Assembly (NCBI RefSeq): GCF_037949795.1
Contig: NZ_CP149933.1
Span: forward strand, 481,001-545,000
DNA length: 64,000 nucleotides
Source of the DNA: Thioclava sp. GXIMD2076
Lineage (GTDB): Bacteria; Pseudomonadota; Alphaproteobacteria; Rhodobacterales; Rhodobacteraceae
Direction of reading: 5' to 3'
Part shown: piece by piece, positions 53,266 to 62,173 of the stretch
Numbering within the stretch: position 1 is the stretch's first letter
Layout: every line of letters starts with the position of its first letter
Position numbers and translations under genes: made by a program
Notes under the pieces: model-generated
Database searches by the model: none
The model's input: the letters and a program-made list of their open reading frames with translations, nothing else
Told to the model about the DNA's origin: nothing

Positions 53266-54375
53266 ATGAATTTCAAGACCCTGACACAGCGCGCGGGCGC
53301 GGTGGCCGCTGCCCTTCTTGTGGCCGGTGCGGCGCATGCCGCCAATCTCAACTCCGATAAGGTCGGCACCGAAGCCGATTTCGAGGATGTCACGAAATTC
53401 TGTGGCACCAAGCCCATCAAAGTGGCGCTCTCGGTCGGTTTCATGAATGCCAACCGGCAGATGAAATTCGAGGAACTCAAGGACGAGGCCGCGAAATGCC
53501 CCAACATCACCGAGGTCGGTCTGGCCGATGGTCAGGGCAACCCCGAAAAAGAACTGGCCAATATCCGCTCGCTCGCGGCGCAAGGCTTTGACATCATCCT
53601 GCTTGGCCCGCCGGATGCAGGCCCCGCCGCTATCCCCGCCATGCGCGATGCGATGCGCATGGGCTCTGTCGTGATCCCGATCGAGGTGGGCGTGAACTTC
53701 CCCGGCAAGATCGGCACCGATTACACCACCATCGTCACCCCAAATCAGGAACAGATGGCCAGCGTTTATGCGCAATTCCTCGTCGACCAGCTGCACGGCA
53801 AAGGGAATGTAATCGTCTGGGGTGGCTCGCCGGGGGCACCGCAAACCACCGCACAGGAACCGGGTTGGAAAAAGGTCTTTGCCGATAATCCGGGCATCAA
53901 TGTTCTGGAGGGTCCGGTTGTCTCGGGCTGGGATCCGGCACAATACCAGAAAGTGACCACCGCGCTTCTGGCCAAATATCCCGAGATTGATGGCATGTAT
54001 TCGGATTATGGCGTGGGCGTTCTGGGCTCGCTGCGGGCCTTCAAGGCCGCTGGTCGTCCGATGCCGCCCGTCACGGGGCTTGATGCCAACGGCGCGCAAT
54101 GCTTCTATACCGAGAACAAGCCCAATGAGCCGAAACTCGAAATGGGTCTGACCAGCTCCTGGACCTGGATCTTCCGCCTTGCCCTGCGTAAAGGTCTTGC
54201 GGCGGTGAATGATATCGACAGCGAAGAGCCCAGCATCGTCAATGTGGATCTTCTGGTCGATAGCACCTCCGACAATCCCGAAATCCACCCAGTCTGTGAC
54301 CCTGATCTTCCGGCAGATGTCTCGCTGCACTCCTCGCTTCTGTCGAAAGAGCAGCTGATCGCAATCTTCAAATAA
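53266..54375 (+). CDS. Sugar-type ABC transporter periplasmic binding protein, partner of the fused importer
   Basis: The 369-residue precursor has a signal peptide (MNFKTLTQRAGAVAAALLVAGAAHA). The ribose-binding-like fold has IKVALSVGFMNANRQMKFEELKDEA, NIRSLAAQGFDIILLGPPDAGPAAIPAM and YSDYGVGVLGSLRAFKAAGRPMPPVTGLDANG. The start is the ATG at 53266 after AACAGGAGA; a longer frame from 53107 overlaps the EthD-like gene. It lies 95 bases upstream of the fused permease-ATPase-permease gene and must be its binding protein. The ligand is not readable; sugar or sugar-alcohol is likely for the family. Confidence 0.88.
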   Translation: MNFKTLTQRAGAVAAALLVAGAAHAANLNSDKVGTEADFEDVTKFCGTKPIKVALSVGFMNANRQMKFEELKDEAAKCPNITEVGLADGQGNPEKELANIRSLAAQGFDIILLGPPDAGPAAIPAMRDAMRMGSVVIPIEVGVNFPGKIGTDYTTIVTPNQEQMASVYAQFLVDQLHGKGNVIVWGGSPGAPQTTAQEPGWKKVFADNPGINVLEGPVVSGWDPAQYQKVTTALLAKYPEIDGMYSDYGVGVLGSLRAFKAAGRPMPPVTGLDANGAQCFYTENKPNEPKLEMGLTSSWTWIFRLALRKGLAAVNDIDSEEPSIVNVDLLVDSTSDNPEIHPVCDPDLPADVSLHSSLLSKEQLIAIFK

Positions 54376-54383
54376 AACATAGC

Positions 54384-54407
54384 GCGGCGGGAGGAAACTT
54401 CCGCCGC
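54384..54407 (+). other. Intercistronic hairpin between binding protein and fused importer
   Basis: GCGGCGGGAG (54384-54393) pairs with CTTCCGCCGC (54398-54407), with one G-T pair, around a GAAA tetraloop. It lies 9 bases past the binding-protein stop and has no T run. As after 47822, it probably stabilises the binding-protein mRNA and dampens downstream expression. Confidence 0.6.
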
Positions 54408-54470
54408 CACGCCCGTCGGGCCTGCATACGGGCCCGCCTGTTTCTACCCATTTGCAAGACGAGACACCCG

Positions 54471-57400
54471 ATGCCCGCACCCGACCCCTATCATCAAGGG
54501 GCCTCCCTTCAGGCCGCCCCCGACCCCACGCCGCAAACCGGAGCCGCGCTGCGCCAGACTTTACGGGAAAGCACCGGAACGCTGGCTTTCCGTGCAGCCC
54601 TCGGTGTCGTGCTTCTCGTGGCACTGGCGCTTGTTCTGGCACCGCGGGCCGTGTCGGCGGGCTCCCTTTTCGCGATGGCGCCTTTTATCGGGGTGCTGGG
54701 TGTTGCCGCGATCGGCCAGTATCTGGTCATCCAGCAACGCGGCTTCGACCTCTCGGTGGCAGGCACCATTTCTGTCGCGGCCGTCATGATGACCGCCCTG
54801 CCCGCAAGCGATGCAGGGCTCGGGGCGACATTGGGCTATGTGGCGCTGACACTGATCTGCGGCGCGCTGATCGGGCTGGTCAATGGTGCGCTCGTCACCT
54901 TTGTGCGGGTGCCGCCGCTGATTGTCACCATCGGCACCAATTCCCTGCTGGTCGGTCTCGTCTATTGGATGACAGGCGGCTCGATCAGCTCGGCCCCCTC
55001 AGCGCTTGTGCAGATCGCCAGCGCACGGGTCGGTCTGGTCTCTGTGCTGTTTCTGGCGTTTCTGCTGCTCGGGGCCGCCCTCGCTTGGGGCATTTCGCGC
55101 ACCCGTCCAGGCCGCCAGTTCCTCATGTCTGCTGTTAGCGCCGATGCCGCGCGCGCCTTGGGCATTCCCGTAAGCCTGTGCACGCTGGGGGCCTATACTA
55201 CGGCAGGGCTTCTCTTCGCGCTGGCCGGTGTAATGCTGGCAGGGCTTGCTGTTACGCCCACGCTCCTGTCGGGTAATCCCTATATGCTCACCACGGTCGC
55301 CGCCGTTATTGTGGGCGGCAGCCCGCTCAACGGTGATCGCGGCAGCGTGCTGGCGACGATGATCGGGGCGGTATTCCTTGTCCTGCTGGACCAGATCGTC
55401 GTGTCGCTGGGTTTTGATTATGCCATCCAGTCCATCGTGCAGGCGGCCATCATTCTGGCAGGCGTGACCCTGCCGCAGCTGATCCGGCATATCCGGAACC
55501 GGCCGCAACCGCGCCCCAAAGATCCGGCCTCGCGACCGAAGGCGGCGGTGTCCAATAGACCCGCCGTGCTGGAGCTGCGCGACATCCATAAACATTTCGG
55601 CAAGACCATAGCCCTAGACGGCGTCGATCTTTCGGTGTCGCCGGGCGAGGTCCATGCCGTGATCGGTGAAAACGGCGCGGGCAAATCCACGCTGATCTCG
55701 GTGGCCTGCGGGGTTTTGCCGGTGACGCTGGGCGAGGTCGTCATCAATGGCCAACGCATGCAGGGCGCAGATCCCGACCGCTTCCGGGCTGCCGGGATTG
55801 CCGTGGCCTTCCAGCACCCGCCACTGCCGCCGCATCTGAGCGTGCTTGAATGTCTGTCACTGGCCGACCCCTCGCTCAAAGGGGCACAAGGAGCCGCCCG
55901 CGTGCGTGCGCTGATCGCACAGGTAACCACGGGCGCTCTGGCTGCGGACCCCCATGCGCGCATCTCGGACCTGACCATCGGCCAGCGCCATGTCGTCGAG
56001 ATCGCGCGGGCGCTGGCCTCCGATCCGCGCATCATCGTGCTGGACGAGCCGACCGAACCTTTCAAGGAAGAAGATGTCCGCCAGCTTTTTGCGCTGATCC
56101 GGCGTCTGCGGGAGCGTGGCGTGGCCATCGTCTATATCTCGCACCGTCTCGACGAGGTGGAAGAGATCGCCGACCGGATTTCCGTTCTGCGTGATGGCGC
56201 ACTGATCGCCACCCGCCCGCGTGACGCGTTCACCCGCGCCGATATCGTATCGATGATTGTGGGCCGCCCTGTGGGACAGGTCTATCCGCCGAAAGCGGGG
56301 GCGCAGGGAGAGGCACCTCTGCTCGAACTGCGTGACTTCTCGGGGCAAGGGTTCAATAATATCAACCTCACCCTGCGTCCGGGCGAAATTCTGGGCCTTG
56401 CGGGCGTCGAGGGTCAGGGCCAGCGCGATGTGATGCGTGCCTTGGCGGGACTTGCGCCCCATAGTGGAACCGTCACCCTGCACGGTGAAGCCCTCGAATG
56501 GCAAAGCCGCGCTGCCGCCCGCGAGGCAGGCGTGGCCTATGTGCCTGACGACCGCCACAAAGAGGGGCTCTTCATGTCGATGAGCATCGCCGAGAACCTT
56601 GGCGCGGGTGTCAACGGCGAAGGGCTGCGCATTGACCGGCTGTCAGAACGCAGCCAGATTGCCGAGCGCACGACAGATCTTCGGATCAAGGCGCCCTCTC
56701 ATGGCGTGACCATCAATGCCCTTTCGGGTGGCAACCAGCAAAAGGTGCTGATCGGGCGCGAGATCCTTGGCTCCCCGCGCATCTTCCTCGCGGACGAGCC
56801 CACAAAAGGCGTCGATATCGGCTCGAAAAGCGATATCTACCACAAGCTGCGGGCGCTTGCCGCGCAGGGTGTGGCCGTGATCGTGGCCTCGTCGGACGGG
56901 GTAGAGCTTGAGGGGCTGTGCGACCATGTGGCAATCATGGCGCGGGGCGAGGTTGCAGCCGAGCTTTCGGGCGATCACGTCAATGACGCCGAGATTACCG
57001 CAGCCAACCTGACCGCCGGTGGCCGCCGCGAAACCGAAAGCCCAGCCACAGGCGAGCGCAGCATGCTGCGTGGCCTTCTGGACAGCAAATGGTTTGCCAT
57101 CGGCATCCTGACGCTGGCCTGCGCGCTGATCGTGCAATCGGCGGTCTCGGTAAACAGCCGCTTCCTGTCGCCCTATAACCTCGACAATGTGCAGATCCAG
57201 ATGGCAACGCTGGCCTTGATCGCCTTTGGCCAGCTCTTCCTGATCCTGCAAGGCGAGATCGATTTTTCGGTCGGGCCAATGGCGGGGTTCGTCGTGGTGC
57301 TGTCGTCGTTCTGGATCCCGGACGGCATCTCGGGCACGCAGCTTGTGTTTACCGTCATTGGCATTCTGGCCATCACCACCGCAATGGGCTTTTTGCAAGG

Positions 57401-58013
57401 CTTGATCACATTGGTGCTGGGAATTCCCTCGATCATCGTCACATTGGCAGCCTTCTTCGCGTTGCAGGGGCTCTCGCTCTATCTGCGCCCGGTGCCGGGC
57501 GGGATCATCGATGCCAAGTTGATTGACGGTGCATTGATGCGTTTCGGTCCGGTCACACTGGCCGCCATTGTGGCCGTGATGCTGGCAGTCGGGCTGGAGC
57601 TGGTGCTCATGCGCACAGCCTTCGGCAAGAAGTTGCGGGCATTGGGTTCGGACGGATCATCGGCGGCCAAACTCGGCGCCAAACGCAAGGTTCTGCTACC
57701 GGCAGCCTTTGCCCTCAACGGGTTTCTGGTCGGGTTGGCGGGGCTTATTCTGGCCGCGACCGTGGGGGTAGGCTCGGGAACAACCGGCGCCAATTATTCT
57801 CTGATGGCCATTACCGCAGTGGTGCTGGGAGGGGCCGTGATCAGCGGTGGTATGGGATCTTTCATCGCCACGATCTTCGGCGCATTGCTGATCCAGCTGA
57901 CCTTCTCGGCCACGACTTTCATGCAGGTCGGCACCGAATGGCAATACTGGCTGGTCGGTCTGGTGACTCTCTTTGCGGCAAGCCTCTTCGCGCTCGGTCG
58001 CCGGACTGGCTAA
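54471..58013 (+). CDS. Fused ribose-type ABC importer: permease-ATPase-ATPase-permease in one chain
   Basis: This 1,180-residue protein carries four domains usually made as separate proteins. Permease 1 spans about residues 40-340 (GFDLSVAGTISVAAVMM at 91-107; VGGSPLNGDRGS at 281-292). ATPase 1 (365-600) has Walker A GENGAGKST at 399-407, a relaxed signature LTIGQRHVVEIARAL at 501-515, Walker B IIVLDEPT at 521-528 and SHRLDE at 557-562. ATPase 2 (615-850) has a degenerate Walker A (GVEGQGQRD at 645-653), LSGGNQQKV at 751-759 and Walker B IFLADEPTKGVD at 771-782, as in RbsA-type proteins. Permease 2 (865-1180) has EIDFSVGPMAGF at 929-940 and LGGAVISGGMGSF. The two permeases differ, so the chain encodes a heterodimeric pore. 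No internal stop or frameshift is seen. It follows the binding protein at 53266. Confidence 0.93.
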   Translation: MPAPDPYHQGASLQAAPDPTPQTGAALRQTLRESTGTLAFRAALGVVLLVALALVLAPRAVSAGSLFAMAPFIGVLGVAAIGQYLVIQQRGFDLSVAGTISVAAVMMTALPASDAGLGATLGYVALTLICGALIGLVNGALVTFVRVPPLIVTIGTNSLLVGLVYWMTGGSISSAPSALVQIASARVGLVSVLFLAFLLLGAALAWGISRTRPGRQFLMSAVSADAARALGIPVSLCTLGAYTTAGLLFALAGVMLAGLAVTPTLLSGNPYMLTTVAAVIVGGSPLNGDRGSVLATMIGAVFLVLLDQIVVSLGFDYAIQSIVQAAIILAGVTLPQLIRHIRNRPQPRPKDPASRPKAAVSNRPAVLELRDIHKHFGKTIALDGVDLSVSPGEVHAVIGENGAGKSTLISVACGVLPVTLGEVVINGQRMQGADPDRFRAAGIAVAFQHPPLPPHLSVLECLSLADPSLKGAQGAARVRALIAQVTTGALAADPHARISDLTIGQRHVVEIARALASDPRIIVLDEPTEPFKEEDVRQLFALIRRLRERGVAIVYISHRLDEVEEIADRISVLRDGALIATRPRDAFTRADIVSMIVGRPVGQVYPPKAGAQGEAPLLELRDFSGQGFNNINLTLRPGEILGLAGVEGQGQRDVMRALAGLAPHSGTVTLHGEALEWQSRAAAREAGVAYVPDDRHKEGLFMSMSIAENLGAGVNGEGLRIDRLSERSQIAERTTDLRIKAPSHGVTINALSGGNQQKVLIGREILGSPRIFLADEPTKGVDIGSKSDIYHKLRALAAQGVAVIVASSDGVELEGLCDHVAIMARGEVAAELSGDHVNDAEITAANLTAGGRRETESPATGERSMLRGLLDSKWFAIGILTLACALIVQSAVSVNSRFLSPYNLDNVQIQMATLALIAFGQLFLILQGEIDFSVGPMAGFVVVLSSFWIPDGISGTQLVFTVIGILAITTAMGFLQGLITLVLGIPSIIVTLAAFFALQGLSLYLRPVPGGIIDAKLIDGALMRFGPVTLAAIVAVMLAVGLELVLMRTAFGKKLRALGSDGSSAAKLGAKRKVLLPAAFALNGFLVGLAGLILAATVGVGSGTTGANYSLMAITAVVLGGAVISGGMGSFIATIFGALLIQLTFSATTFMQVGTEWQYWLVGLVTLFAASLFALGRRTG

Positions 58014-58018
58014 TTTAT

Positions 58019-58053
58019 GCCGGAAATTTACGCTTATAGCCTATATTTCCGGC
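58019..58053 (+). terminator. Hairpin after the fused importer gene
   Basis: GCCGGAAAT (58019-58027) pairs with ATTTCCGGC (58045-58053) around a 17-base loop, 5 bases past the importer stop. The T run after it is weak, so it is a probable terminator or 3' stabiliser before the AraC gene. Confidence 0.5.
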
Positions 58054-58174
58054 AGATTATGCTCGGCTTCTCGGGGGAGATAGGGTGCACGCCCCATCTT
58101 CCCCAAGATGACATTCACCTAACAGCTATTTGAAGAAATACTCGGTCCAAACCAAGTTGCTATCGCGAGGGTCA

Positions 58175-59113
58175 ATGAGCGCTCTTTTTGACACCAGCCA
58201 GATCGAGACACAGAACCGTTTCGCCTATTGGAACGATCTCGTCTTCAAGAATTATGCCCCGTGTATGGGGCGTGCACCCAAAGACGAGGAATTCAGCGCG
58301 ACTTTAGAAGCCCTACCTTTCGGGCAGATGATGATCTCACGCGTGGCGTCGAGCCCGATCACCTATGAGCGCCGCCTGAGCGATGTGCGCTATGATCCGC
58401 GCGATGATTTCTTTGCCGTGGCAATGCTGTCGGGGCGCACGATGCTGGTGCAAAACGGCCACGAGACATGGGCCCGACCGGGGGACATCTACCTCTACAG
58501 TTCCGCCCGCCCCTACCAGCACCATTCCGATGCCGATTACCGCTGCGTCTCGTTGCGCATTCCCCGCGCGCTGGCACAGGCACGCCTGACCCAGCTGGAC
58601 GACATCACGGGTCGCGTCCTCAAGGGCGACACGCCTTATGGGCGTATCCTGTCCTCGTTGATTGTCGAAGCCTCCGAGATCTCGGCGCAGGGTGACCGCG
58701 AGCAAGCCCTGCAAGGCTTCTCGACCTCGGTACTGGACATGATGACCGCAGCCATAGGTGCAAGCTTTGGCGCAGAAAGTTGCGGCTCTCGCAACCAGCG
58801 GCTTCTGAGCCGCATCCAGCATTACATGCGTGACAATCTCGCCGATAGCGGCTTGGGCCTCGCCGAAATCGCCACTGCCCAGAATGTCTCGATGCGCACC
58901 TTGGCGCGGCTGTTCACCGAAGCGGGCACAACGCCTATGGCATGGCTGCAGAGCCAGCGTCTGGCCTGTGCCTATGCCGCACTCAATGAACGCCGCGTCG
59001 AAAACGTCTCCGAGGCCGCCTTTGCCTATGGTTTCAATGACAGCTCCTATTTCGGCAAGGCGTTCAAGAAGACCTACGGGATCACGCCCAAGACGCTTCT
59101 CGAGCGGAACTGA
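58175..59113 (+). CDS. AraC-family regulator, paralogue of the one at 43767
   Basis: The 312-residue regulator starts at the ATG at 58175; a TTG at 58130 in frame would add 15 residues. The sensor domain has YAPCMGRAP, SSPITYERR, DDFFAVAMLSGRTMLVQNGHE and GDIYLYSSARPYQHH. The DNA-binding part has LGLAEIATAQNVSMRTLARLFTEAGTTPMAWLQSQRL and VENVSEAAFAYGFNDSSYFGKAFKKTYGITPKTLL. Most of these blocks match the gene at 43767, so the two arose by duplication. It lies between the fused importer and the aldo/keto reductase and could activate either. Confidence 0.88.
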   Translation: MSALFDTSQIETQNRFAYWNDLVFKNYAPCMGRAPKDEEFSATLEALPFGQMMISRVASSPITYERRLSDVRYDPRDDFFAVAMLSGRTMLVQNGHETWARPGDIYLYSSARPYQHHSDADYRCVSLRIPRALAQARLTQLDDITGRVLKGDTPYGRILSSLIVEASEISAQGDREQALQGFSTSVLDMMTAAIGASFGAESCGSRNQRLLSRIQHYMRDNLADSGLGLAEIATAQNVSMRTLARLFTEAGTTPMAWLQSQRLACAYAALNERRVENVSEAAFAYGFNDSSYFGKAFKKTYGITPKTLLERN

Positions 59114-59234
59114 TCTGGCAAGATGCTCCTGCAATCGGGCAGGCTCGTCTGCTGTGCGAGCTGCAGATTTGCGTCAAGCTGCGACGCAGGTCCTGCGGAT
59201 GCGGGATGTCACGCAGACCGAAAGGACATCACTC

Positions 59235-60449
59235 TTGGCGCTCAAAGATCTCCTGACCAGCAAACTCGGCTTTGGGGCCGCGCCCTTGGGCAATATGTTC
59301 CGCGCAATCCCCGAAGACGAAGCCATGGAGACCGTCGAAGCCGCATGGGCCGACGGGATCCGCTATTTCGACAATGCGCCCATGTATGGCGCGGGGCTGG
59401 CGGAGATCCGTATGGGGCAGGCCCTCAAGGACAAGCCGCGCGATGACTATGTTCTGAGCACCAAGGTCGGGCGGGTCGTGCTCGACGAGATGGCCGAGCC
59501 GAACGATAATCCGGTCTTCGCGCATGGGCGCAAAAACAGGGTCATCAGCGATTACAGCCATGATGCCACGATGCGCTCGATCGAAGACAGCCTCGCACGA
59601 CTGCAGACCGACCGGCTCGACATCGTCTGGGTGCATGATGTGGCGCAAGATTTCTGGGGCGACGACTGGATCAGCGTGTTCGATCAGGCCCGCAAAGGCG
59701 CCTTCGTGACGCTGGATCGATTGCGAGATGAAGGGGTGATCAAGGCTTGGGGTCTTGGCGTGAACCGCGTCGAAGCGGTGGAGTTGCTGCTCTCGCTCGA
59801 CGGACCGCGCCCCGACGGCTCGCTCTTGGCGGGACGCTATACCCTACTGGACCATAGTCGCGCGCTTGAACGGCTGATGCCGGAAGTGAGTGCTCAGGGG
59901 TTGGGGATCGTGGTTGGCGGGCCTTACAGTTCGGGCGCGCTGGTTGGCGGACCCAATTTCGAATATGCCCCCATCACGCCCCCGATGCAGGCGCGGATTG
60001 ATGCGATACGGGCCATTGCCGAGGCACATGGCGTGTCGATGAAGGCGGCAGGCTTACAATTCTCGCTGGCCAATCCGGCGGTCAGCGCCGTCATTCCCGG
60101 CGCAAGCCGCCCCTCGCGGATTGCCGAAGATACAGCCGCCCTGCGCGAGACCATCCCCGCAGCCTTCTGGGCCGATCTGCGTGCGGCAGAGCTGGTCCAC
60201 ACCAAAGCCCCCTTCCCGCCTGACACGGAAAGCCCCGTCCGGACAGCGTCGTCCGGACGGGAGGCCGGGGAGAGTGATTTTCAGAACGCCGCGCGTAACG
60301 CGCGAAGCCCCTGCGAGAGCACGCCAACATCCGAACCCACCTCTTCAGCGGAGCAAGGCCAATTATGGCCTACCTCTCCCAACGTGCCCTCGAAGCCTTC
60401 CAAATTGTCCTCGAATGCGGCTCCGTCTCGGGAGCGGCCGAAATCATGA
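59235..60449 (+). CDS. Aldo/keto reductase-type aldose 1-dehydrogenase with an abnormal C-terminal extension
   Basis: The 404-residue frame starts at the TTG at 59235 after AAAGGA; an ATG at 59199 is possible but has no ribosome site. Family features are GFGAAPLGNMFRAIPEDEAMETVEAAWADGIRYFDNAPMYG (catalytic Asp and Tyr), LSTKVGRV (Lys) and IVWVHDV (His). These resemble D-threo-aldose/L-fucose 1-dehydrogenases and pyridoxal 4-dehydrogenase. The normal C terminus (LVHTKAPFPP) ends near residue 329. The frame then runs 75 more low-complexity residues into the LysR gene, overlapping it by 85 bases. A TGA at 60221 is one base out of frame at the expected end, so the natural stop seems lost by an indel. 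It would oxidise an aldose to its lactone. Confidence 0.8.
   Translation: MALKDLLTSKLGFGAAPLGNMFRAIPEDEAMETVEAAWADGIRYFDNAPMYGAGLAEIRMGQALKDKPRDDYVLSTKVGRVVLDEMAEPNDNPVFAHGRKNRVISDYSHDATMRSIEDSLARLQTDRLDIVWVHDVAQDFWGDDWISVFDQARKGAFVTLDRLRDEGVIKAWGLGVNRVEAVELLLSLDGPRPDGSLLAGRYTLLDHSRALERLMPEVSAQGLGIVVGGPYSSGALVGGPNFEYAPITPPMQARIDAIRAIAEAHGVSMKAAGLQFSLANPAVSAVIPGASRPSRIAEDTAALRETIPAAFWADLRAAELVHTKAPFPPDTESPVRTASSGREAGESDFQNAARNARSPCESTPTSEPTSSAEQGQLWPTSPNVPSKPSKLSSNAAPSRERPKS
60234..60261 (+). terminator. Perfect 11-bp hairpin just past the expected reductase end
   Basis: CCCGTCCGGAC (60234-60244) pairs exactly with GTCCGGACGGG (60251-60261) around AGCGTC. It lies inside the extended reductase frame but directly after the out-of-frame TGA at 60221, so it looks like the original terminator hairpin. 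No T run follows. Confidence 0.55.
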
Positions 60450-61258
60450 ATGTCTCGCAACCCGCCGTTAGCCGGTTGATCCGCGATCTTGAGGAGCGCA
60501 CGGGCCTGCGGCTCTTCACCCGCTTCGGTGGCAAAATCGTGCCCACGCCCGAAGCCCATGAGCTGGCGATCGAGGTAAACCGCTCTTTCGTGGGACTTAC
60601 CGCAATCGAGAAAAGCGCGCGCGATATTCGGCTGGGGCGGCGCTCGACCGTCTCGATTGCCGCGATGCCGGCACTGGCGCATTCGATCCTTGCCGATACG
60701 TTGGCCGATCTCCTGCCCCATCAGCCCGATTTCCGCGTGACATTGAACTCGATGCAGACCCACAATGTCATCAGGCAGGTCGCCAGCCGCCAGTGTCAGC
60801 TTGGATTTACCGCCCCTACCCGCCATGCCCACGACATCGATCTGATCCGTAATGTTCACCTGCCCTATGTCTGCCTGATGCCTGCAGGCCACCCCCTCGC
60901 CGCCTGCGACGTAATCCGGTTCGAGGATTTTGTTGGCCACGCGGTGATCGGATATCACGACACGACCGCCACCGGCGTGATGATGGAGCGCGCCTTCAGC
61001 CAGATGAATACTCCGCCCGAAGTGGTGGTGCGCTCACATCTGGCGACACTGGCCTCGCAGTTGGTGCTGCGCGGTCTGGGGGTCTCGGTGGCCGACCCCT
61101 GCACCGGACGGCTGCACGCGGCTGCAGGCGGGGTGACACGACCATTCGAGGCACGAACCAGCTTCGGCTTCTCTATCATTCGCCCGCGCGGCACGCTTCT
61201 GGGCCGCGATTTAGAGGCATTCGACCGCCAGCTCGCAATCTATATGTCCGCCACCTGA
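60365..61258 (+). CDS. LysR-family transcriptional regulator
   Basis: The 297-residue regulator has its helix-turn-helix at about residues 5-62 (AFQIVLECGSVSGAAEIMNVSQPAVSRLIRDLEERTGLRLFTR). The effector domain (about 90-290) has RSTVSIAAMPALAHSILADTLADLLPHQPDF, LGFTAPTRHAHDIDL and CLMPAGHPLA. The ATG at 60365 follows GGAGCAAGG-type spacing. Its first 85 bases overlap the extended reductase frame; the LysR frame is clearly real. It is the last gene on the plus strand of this island and may control the reductase. Confidence 0.88.
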   Translation: MAYLSQRALEAFQIVLECGSVSGAAEIMNVSQPAVSRLIRDLEERTGLRLFTRFGGKIVPTPEAHELAIEVNRSFVGLTAIEKSARDIRLGRRSTVSIAAMPALAHSILADTLADLLPHQPDFRVTLNSMQTHNVIRQVASRQCQLGFTAPTRHAHDIDLIRNVHLPYVCLMPAGHPLAACDVIRFEDFVGHAVIGYHDTTATGVMMERAFSQMNTPPEVVVRSHLATLASQLVLRGLGVSVADPCTGRLHAAAGGVTRPFEARTSFGFSIIRPRGTLLGRDLEAFDRQLAIYMSAT

Positions 61259-61415
61259 ACGGAGATGGATACGCCTCTGGCCTTGCCGCCCTGAAGCGGT
61301 CTAGGTTTTGGGATAGTTTATCCCGAATGATGGAGGACTAGTTCAGGAGGGCAAGACCAAGCTCGGTCCGGGATCAGCTATTCCTTCCGTTGATGCACGA
61401 TCCTCCCACCAGCAC
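61259..61415. other. Gap between LysR gene and hydantoinase remnant
   Basis: The gap contains a short inverted repeat, GGGATA (61310-61315) with TATCCC (61319-61324). No gene is seen. The repeat could be the LysR terminator or an old insertion-sequence end; neither can be shown here. Confidence 0.35.
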
Positions 61416-61965
61416 CTACGCAGTATATCCATAATCGCGCATTGCTGTATCCGCCGAGATCAGCCCTGCCTCCAGATCGTGCCGGATATCATTGGCCGAC
61501 CGCTCCGAAGGAGCGCCGAACCCGCCGCCGGATGGTGAGATATGACGGAAAATATCTCCTTTCTTCAATGGGTAGGGCTCGGTTACCAACACGGGTAGCT
61601 CGATCATTTCTTCCCCTTGGATCAGATGGCTGACCGGACCAGTGCCCTTTTGCCTGCCATAAAGCCCGTGTGGCCGGTAATCGCGTTTATCCGAGCGTAG
61701 CGACATAAGCCCCTCAGTTTCGCCAAGATATTCATATTCGCGAATAAAGGAATTTCCACCCCGATGGCGCCCCGCCCCACCGGTATCCGGCACAATACCG
61801 TATCGGCGGATGCGCAAGGGATAGGTAGCTTCGATCATCTCGATCGGGACATTGGCCTGATTGGCCCCCGGCCCCCATATGCGGCACGCCCACCTGCCCG
61901 TCGTGAACGGCAGACGCCCCCCATGTCCCCATCACCGTTTCGGTGAAGACGAAGGCCCGCCCCAT
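61416..61965 (-). pseudogene. C-terminal remnant of a hydantoinase B/oxoprolinase-type subunit
   Basis: In one minus-strand frame (61732-61965) the peptide GRAFVFTETVMGTWGASAVHDGQVGVPHMGAG is readable. After a break near 61860 it continues in another frame as NVPIEMIEATYPLRIRRYGI, then GGAGRHRGGNSFIREYEY, and ends HISPSGGGFGAPSERSANDI...DYGYTA. These are the conserved C-terminal blocks of hydantoinase B. The first 400 or so residues are missing and a frameshift splits the rest, so it is not functional. It stops about 30 bases before the rRNA operon terminator, suggesting a recombination edge. Confidence 0.78.
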
Positions 61966-61989
61966 TCGAGGAAGGTGTTGATAGACAGC

Positions 61990-62012
61990 AAAAAAGCCTC
62001 CCTAAGGAGGCT
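61990..62012 (-). terminator. Rho-independent terminator of the rRNA operon
   Basis: On the minus strand AGCCTCC (62012-62006) pairs with GGAGGCT (62001-61995) around a 4-base loop, followed directly by a run of six T. It lies 26 bases past tRNA-fMet and ends the rrn transcript. Confidence 0.85.
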
Positions 62013-62037
62013 TTGCGGCTAATTGGTAAGATTTCAG

Positions 62038-62114
<77 letters not shown>

Positions 62115-62173
62115 TAAGGATGTGTCTGATTGGGGGGGTATCGTTATAGAGATGATTGACGCTCTTTATTAGG

